Positions 6,500 through 7,663 of a stretch of DNA of 7,663 bases are shown here, piece after piece. Numbering within the stretch: the stretch's first letter is position 1; each line of letters starts with the position of its first letter. Below the pieces are notes generated by a model that saw only the letters and a list, made by a program, of their open reading frames with translations, made no database searches and was not told the DNA's origin. Made by a program: the position numbers and the translations under genes. The stretch is from Bacteroidota bacterium (GTDB lineage: Bacteria > Bacteroidota > Ignavibacteria > Ignavibacteriales > Ignavibacteriaceae): positions 1 through 7,663 of the forward strand of contig JAEXTR010000261.1 of NCBI GenBank assembly GCA_023406915.1. The letters are read 5' to 3'.

Positions 6500-6685
6500 A
6501 CTTACACAATCACCACCAAATGATGGAGACCTGCCAGCATTTTTTATTCCGACTGAGAGCAAATTCATTTGAAAAAAGCAAAGAAAAGTAAATCCAGTTC
6601 ATGGAATGATTCAAAATTCATAGCTCACTCACCTCATAAGGTAACTATTACCCGTTCCTCGTACCCCTCCTTTCGACGTGGGCAA

Positions 6686-6778
6686 GAGCCTGTCCCGAAC
6701 CCGCGGGAATCCTGCCCGTCTGCTGACGAGCCTGTCCCGCACAGCGGGAATTATCCATTGTCCTCCGTCTGTGGCGGA
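6686..6778. repeat. Cluster of REP-like inverted repeats with a 12-bp direct repeat
   Basis: GAGCCTGTCCCG occurs at 6686-6697 and again at 6728-6739, 42 bp apart, and each copy starts a hairpin ending in CGGGAAT. The hairpins are TCCCG/CGGGA (6693-6708, 6-nt loop) and TCCCGC/GCGGGA (6735-6749, ACA loop). CGTC/GACG (6717-6728) lies between them. TCCGTC/GGCGGA (6764-6778, TGT loop, one T-G pair) follows. The arrangement looks like an intergenic palindromic repeat family. Whether it recurs in the genome cannot be seen here. Confidence 0.55.
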
Positions 6779-6787
6779 ATCAATTGT

Positions 6788-6806
6788 ATAAGGAACTTTT
6801 CCTTAT
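6788..6806. promoter_or_regulatory. Perfect 19-bp palindrome upstream of the kinase gene
   Basis: ATAAGGAA (6788-6795) and TTCCTTAT (6799-6806) pair perfectly across CTT. The site ends about 20 bp before the TATATT box, so it covers the region where a -35 box would lie. It could be an operator for the kinase gene or an RNA hairpin. The two functions cannot be separated from the sequence. Confidence 0.35.
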
Positions 6807-6832
6807 TTGCAAAGTGTAAAGAGCGGTATATT
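6807..6832 (+). promoter_or_regulatory. Possible promoter of the kinase gene
   Basis: TATATT (6827-6832) is a good -10 box and the same hexamer as the one proposed for the prs operon. The nearest -35-like hexamer, TTGCAA (6807-6812), has a spacer of only 14 bp. If the -10 box is real, the leader is about 95 nt long. Confidence 0.3.
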
Positions 6833-6935
6833 CTTTTGAATTTACCTCGTAATTCTTTATTTTAACGATTTATTCCACATCTCATCACAAGAGGGCGGGA
6901 AACCGCATTGTCTGTCACTTATTATTGGTAGTTTT

Positions 6936-7663
6936 ATGGCGCAAAAATTCAGAGAGTATATCGTCAAAGAAAAGCTTGGCCAGGGCGGTATGGGCACTGT
7001 GTATCTCTGCGAACACGATGTCGTTGGTCAAACTGTTGCACTCAAGGTGCTCAATCCTCAACTGACAAGCGATCCTCAGTTCAGGGAAAGATTCGTCCGT
7101 GAAGCCAAGGTTATGGCTAAACTGAACCATCCAAATATCGTGAAGCTCCTCAACTTTTTTGAGGAACCTGAAGGCTCTGTGATGGTGATGGATTACTTCG
7201 AGGGACATACCATTAAGCAAATGATCGCTAAACGCGGACCAATCCCTGAAGAAGAAGCGAAATACCTCGTCCGCCAGATGCTCCTTGCTGTGGGATACGC
7301 TCACAAGCAGGGGATCATCCATCGCGATATTAAACCGAGCAACATCCTTGTGAATAAGGATAACCTCGTCGGTATCCTCGATTTCGGTATTGCTAAAATG
7401 CTTGAGGATGTGGAGCTTACGAAAACTGGTACCATGCTCGGCAGTCTTTACTATATGTCACCCGAGCAGATTAAGGGCGCCCGGGATGCCGATCACCGGA
7501 CAGATATCTATAGTATTGGCGTTACTATGTATCAGATGCTCGCTGGTCGCCTGCCGTTCAATACTCCCTCTACGCTTTCTGAATACGACCGCAGTACCTT
7601 GATCAGAAAAATCGTGGAAGAGGAATTCCCCGCTCCGGTTGACTTCTACCCCTACATCAGTAA
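6936..7663 (+). CDS. PknB-like serine/threonine protein kinase, 3' end outside the window
   Basis: The visible 242 residues are nearly a complete Hanks-type kinase domain that phosphorylates Ser/Thr on proteins. The glycine loop is G15-Q-G-G-M-G20. The ATP-anchoring lysine is K37 (VALKV), and E56 in helix C pairs with it. The catalytic loop is H129-R-D131-I-K-P-S-N136, and the metal-binding motif is D149-F-G151. The activation segment has the bacterial form LTKTGTMLGSLYYMSPEQ (161-178), with threonines likely to be autophosphorylated. D190-x-Y-S-x-G195 is also present. The ATG at 6936 places the glycine loop at the normal distance. No Shine-Dalgarno site precedes it. The frame is still open at the right edge, so the downstream part (often a membrane segment and PASTA, TPR or other sensor domains) is not seen. 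Confidence 0.95.
   Translation, partial: MAQKFREYIVKEKLGQGGMGTVYLCEHDVVGQTVALKVLNPQLTSDPQFRERFVREAKVMAKLNHPNIVKLLNFFEEPEGSVMVMDYFEGHTIKQMIAKRGPIPEEEAKYLVRQMLLAVGYAHKQGIIHRDIKPSNILVNKDNLVGILDFGIAKMLEDVELTKTGTMLGSLYYMSPEQIKGARDADHRTDIYSIGVTMYQMLAGRLPFNTPSTLSEYDRSTLIRKIVEEEFPAPVDFYPYIS

Larger units (their letters stand above)
6473..6935. other. 463-bp intergenic region between divergent genes
   Basis: No convincing gene is seen here. The left part (6473-6600) is AT-rich and holds the presumed cdd promoter. The centre (6686-6778) is GC-richer and holds four short inverted repeats, with a perfect 19-bp palindrome next to them (6788-6806). The right part carries a TATATT box (6827-6832) and a long AT-rich leader for the kinase. 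In that leader a small hairpin forms, GCGG (6895-6898) with CCGC (6903-6906) and a GAAA tetraloop. A plus-strand open frame from a TTG at 6569 crosses all the repeats and is low in complexity, so it is not called as a gene. Confidence 0.7.

Noticed and set aside
6473..6568. 32-residue N-terminal extension of cytidine deaminase
   Set aside because: The family starts at the 6472 ATG, which has a well-placed AAAGGA. The extension resembles nothing in the family and covers the probable promoter.
6569..6865. 98-residue plus-strand open frame beginning MKKAKKSKSSSW
   Set aside because: It needs a TTG start, has no ribosome binding site, and runs straight through the cluster of inverted repeats with an odd composition.
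6915..7322. 135-residue minus-strand open frame opposite the kinase gene
   Set aside because: It lies entirely antisense to a clear kinase domain except for a short leader part, and its sequence shows no family features.

Overview
The window reads as an ordinary chromosomal stretch of a Gram-negative bacterium of moderate GC. The gene types suggest the Bacteroidota/Chlorobi (FCB) group, possibly an Ignavibacteria-like lineage: a surface lipoprotein combining a PEGA domain with a two-component-regulator-type propeller, a PknB-like kinase, and a UbiA-type polyprenyl-phosphate phosphoribosyltransferase. This placement is an inference from gene content only. Unlike typical Bacteroidales, several genes have recognisable Shine-Dalgarno sites (AAAGGA, AAGGA), and at least one promoter is of sigma-70 type (TTGACT-N17-TATGTT).

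Layout from left to right. A fragment of unassigned sequence (1-101) is followed by a minus-strand lipoprotein with seven propeller repeats (102-1325). A plus-strand DoxX-family membrane protein diverges from it (1453-1872). The DoxX gene converges, with a 2-nt gap and a strong hairpin, on a minus-strand D-2-hydroxyacid dehydrogenase of the glyoxylate/hydroxypyruvate reductase type (1875-2834). A divergent promoter region of about 210 bp separates this from a tight plus-strand operon (3047-5482). The operon encodes a PRPP synthetase with a divergent catalytic loop, a decaprenyl-phosphate phosphoribosyltransferase-like UbiA protein, and a HAD-IB phosphatase that starts inside the stop codon of the UbiA gene. 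It converges on a minus-strand pyrimidine-salvage pair, cytidine deaminase then thymidine kinase (6472 to 5506), separated by one nucleotide. A 463-bp intergenic region (6473-6935) rich in inverted repeats comes next. A PknB-like serine/threonine kinase then runs off the right edge (6936-7663).

The most interesting unit is the PRPP synthetase / UbiA transferase / HAD phosphatase operon. Its order matches three consecutive reactions: make PRPP, transfer phosphoribose to a polyprenyl phosphate, then remove the 5'-phosphate. In mycobacteria the equivalent steps lead to decaprenyl-phosphoryl-ribose and arabinose. The PRPP synthetase lacks the usual KRR sequence of the catalytic loop, so it may be a dedicated or modified paralogue. 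No mobile elements, CRISPR arrays, rRNA or tRNA genes were recognised.
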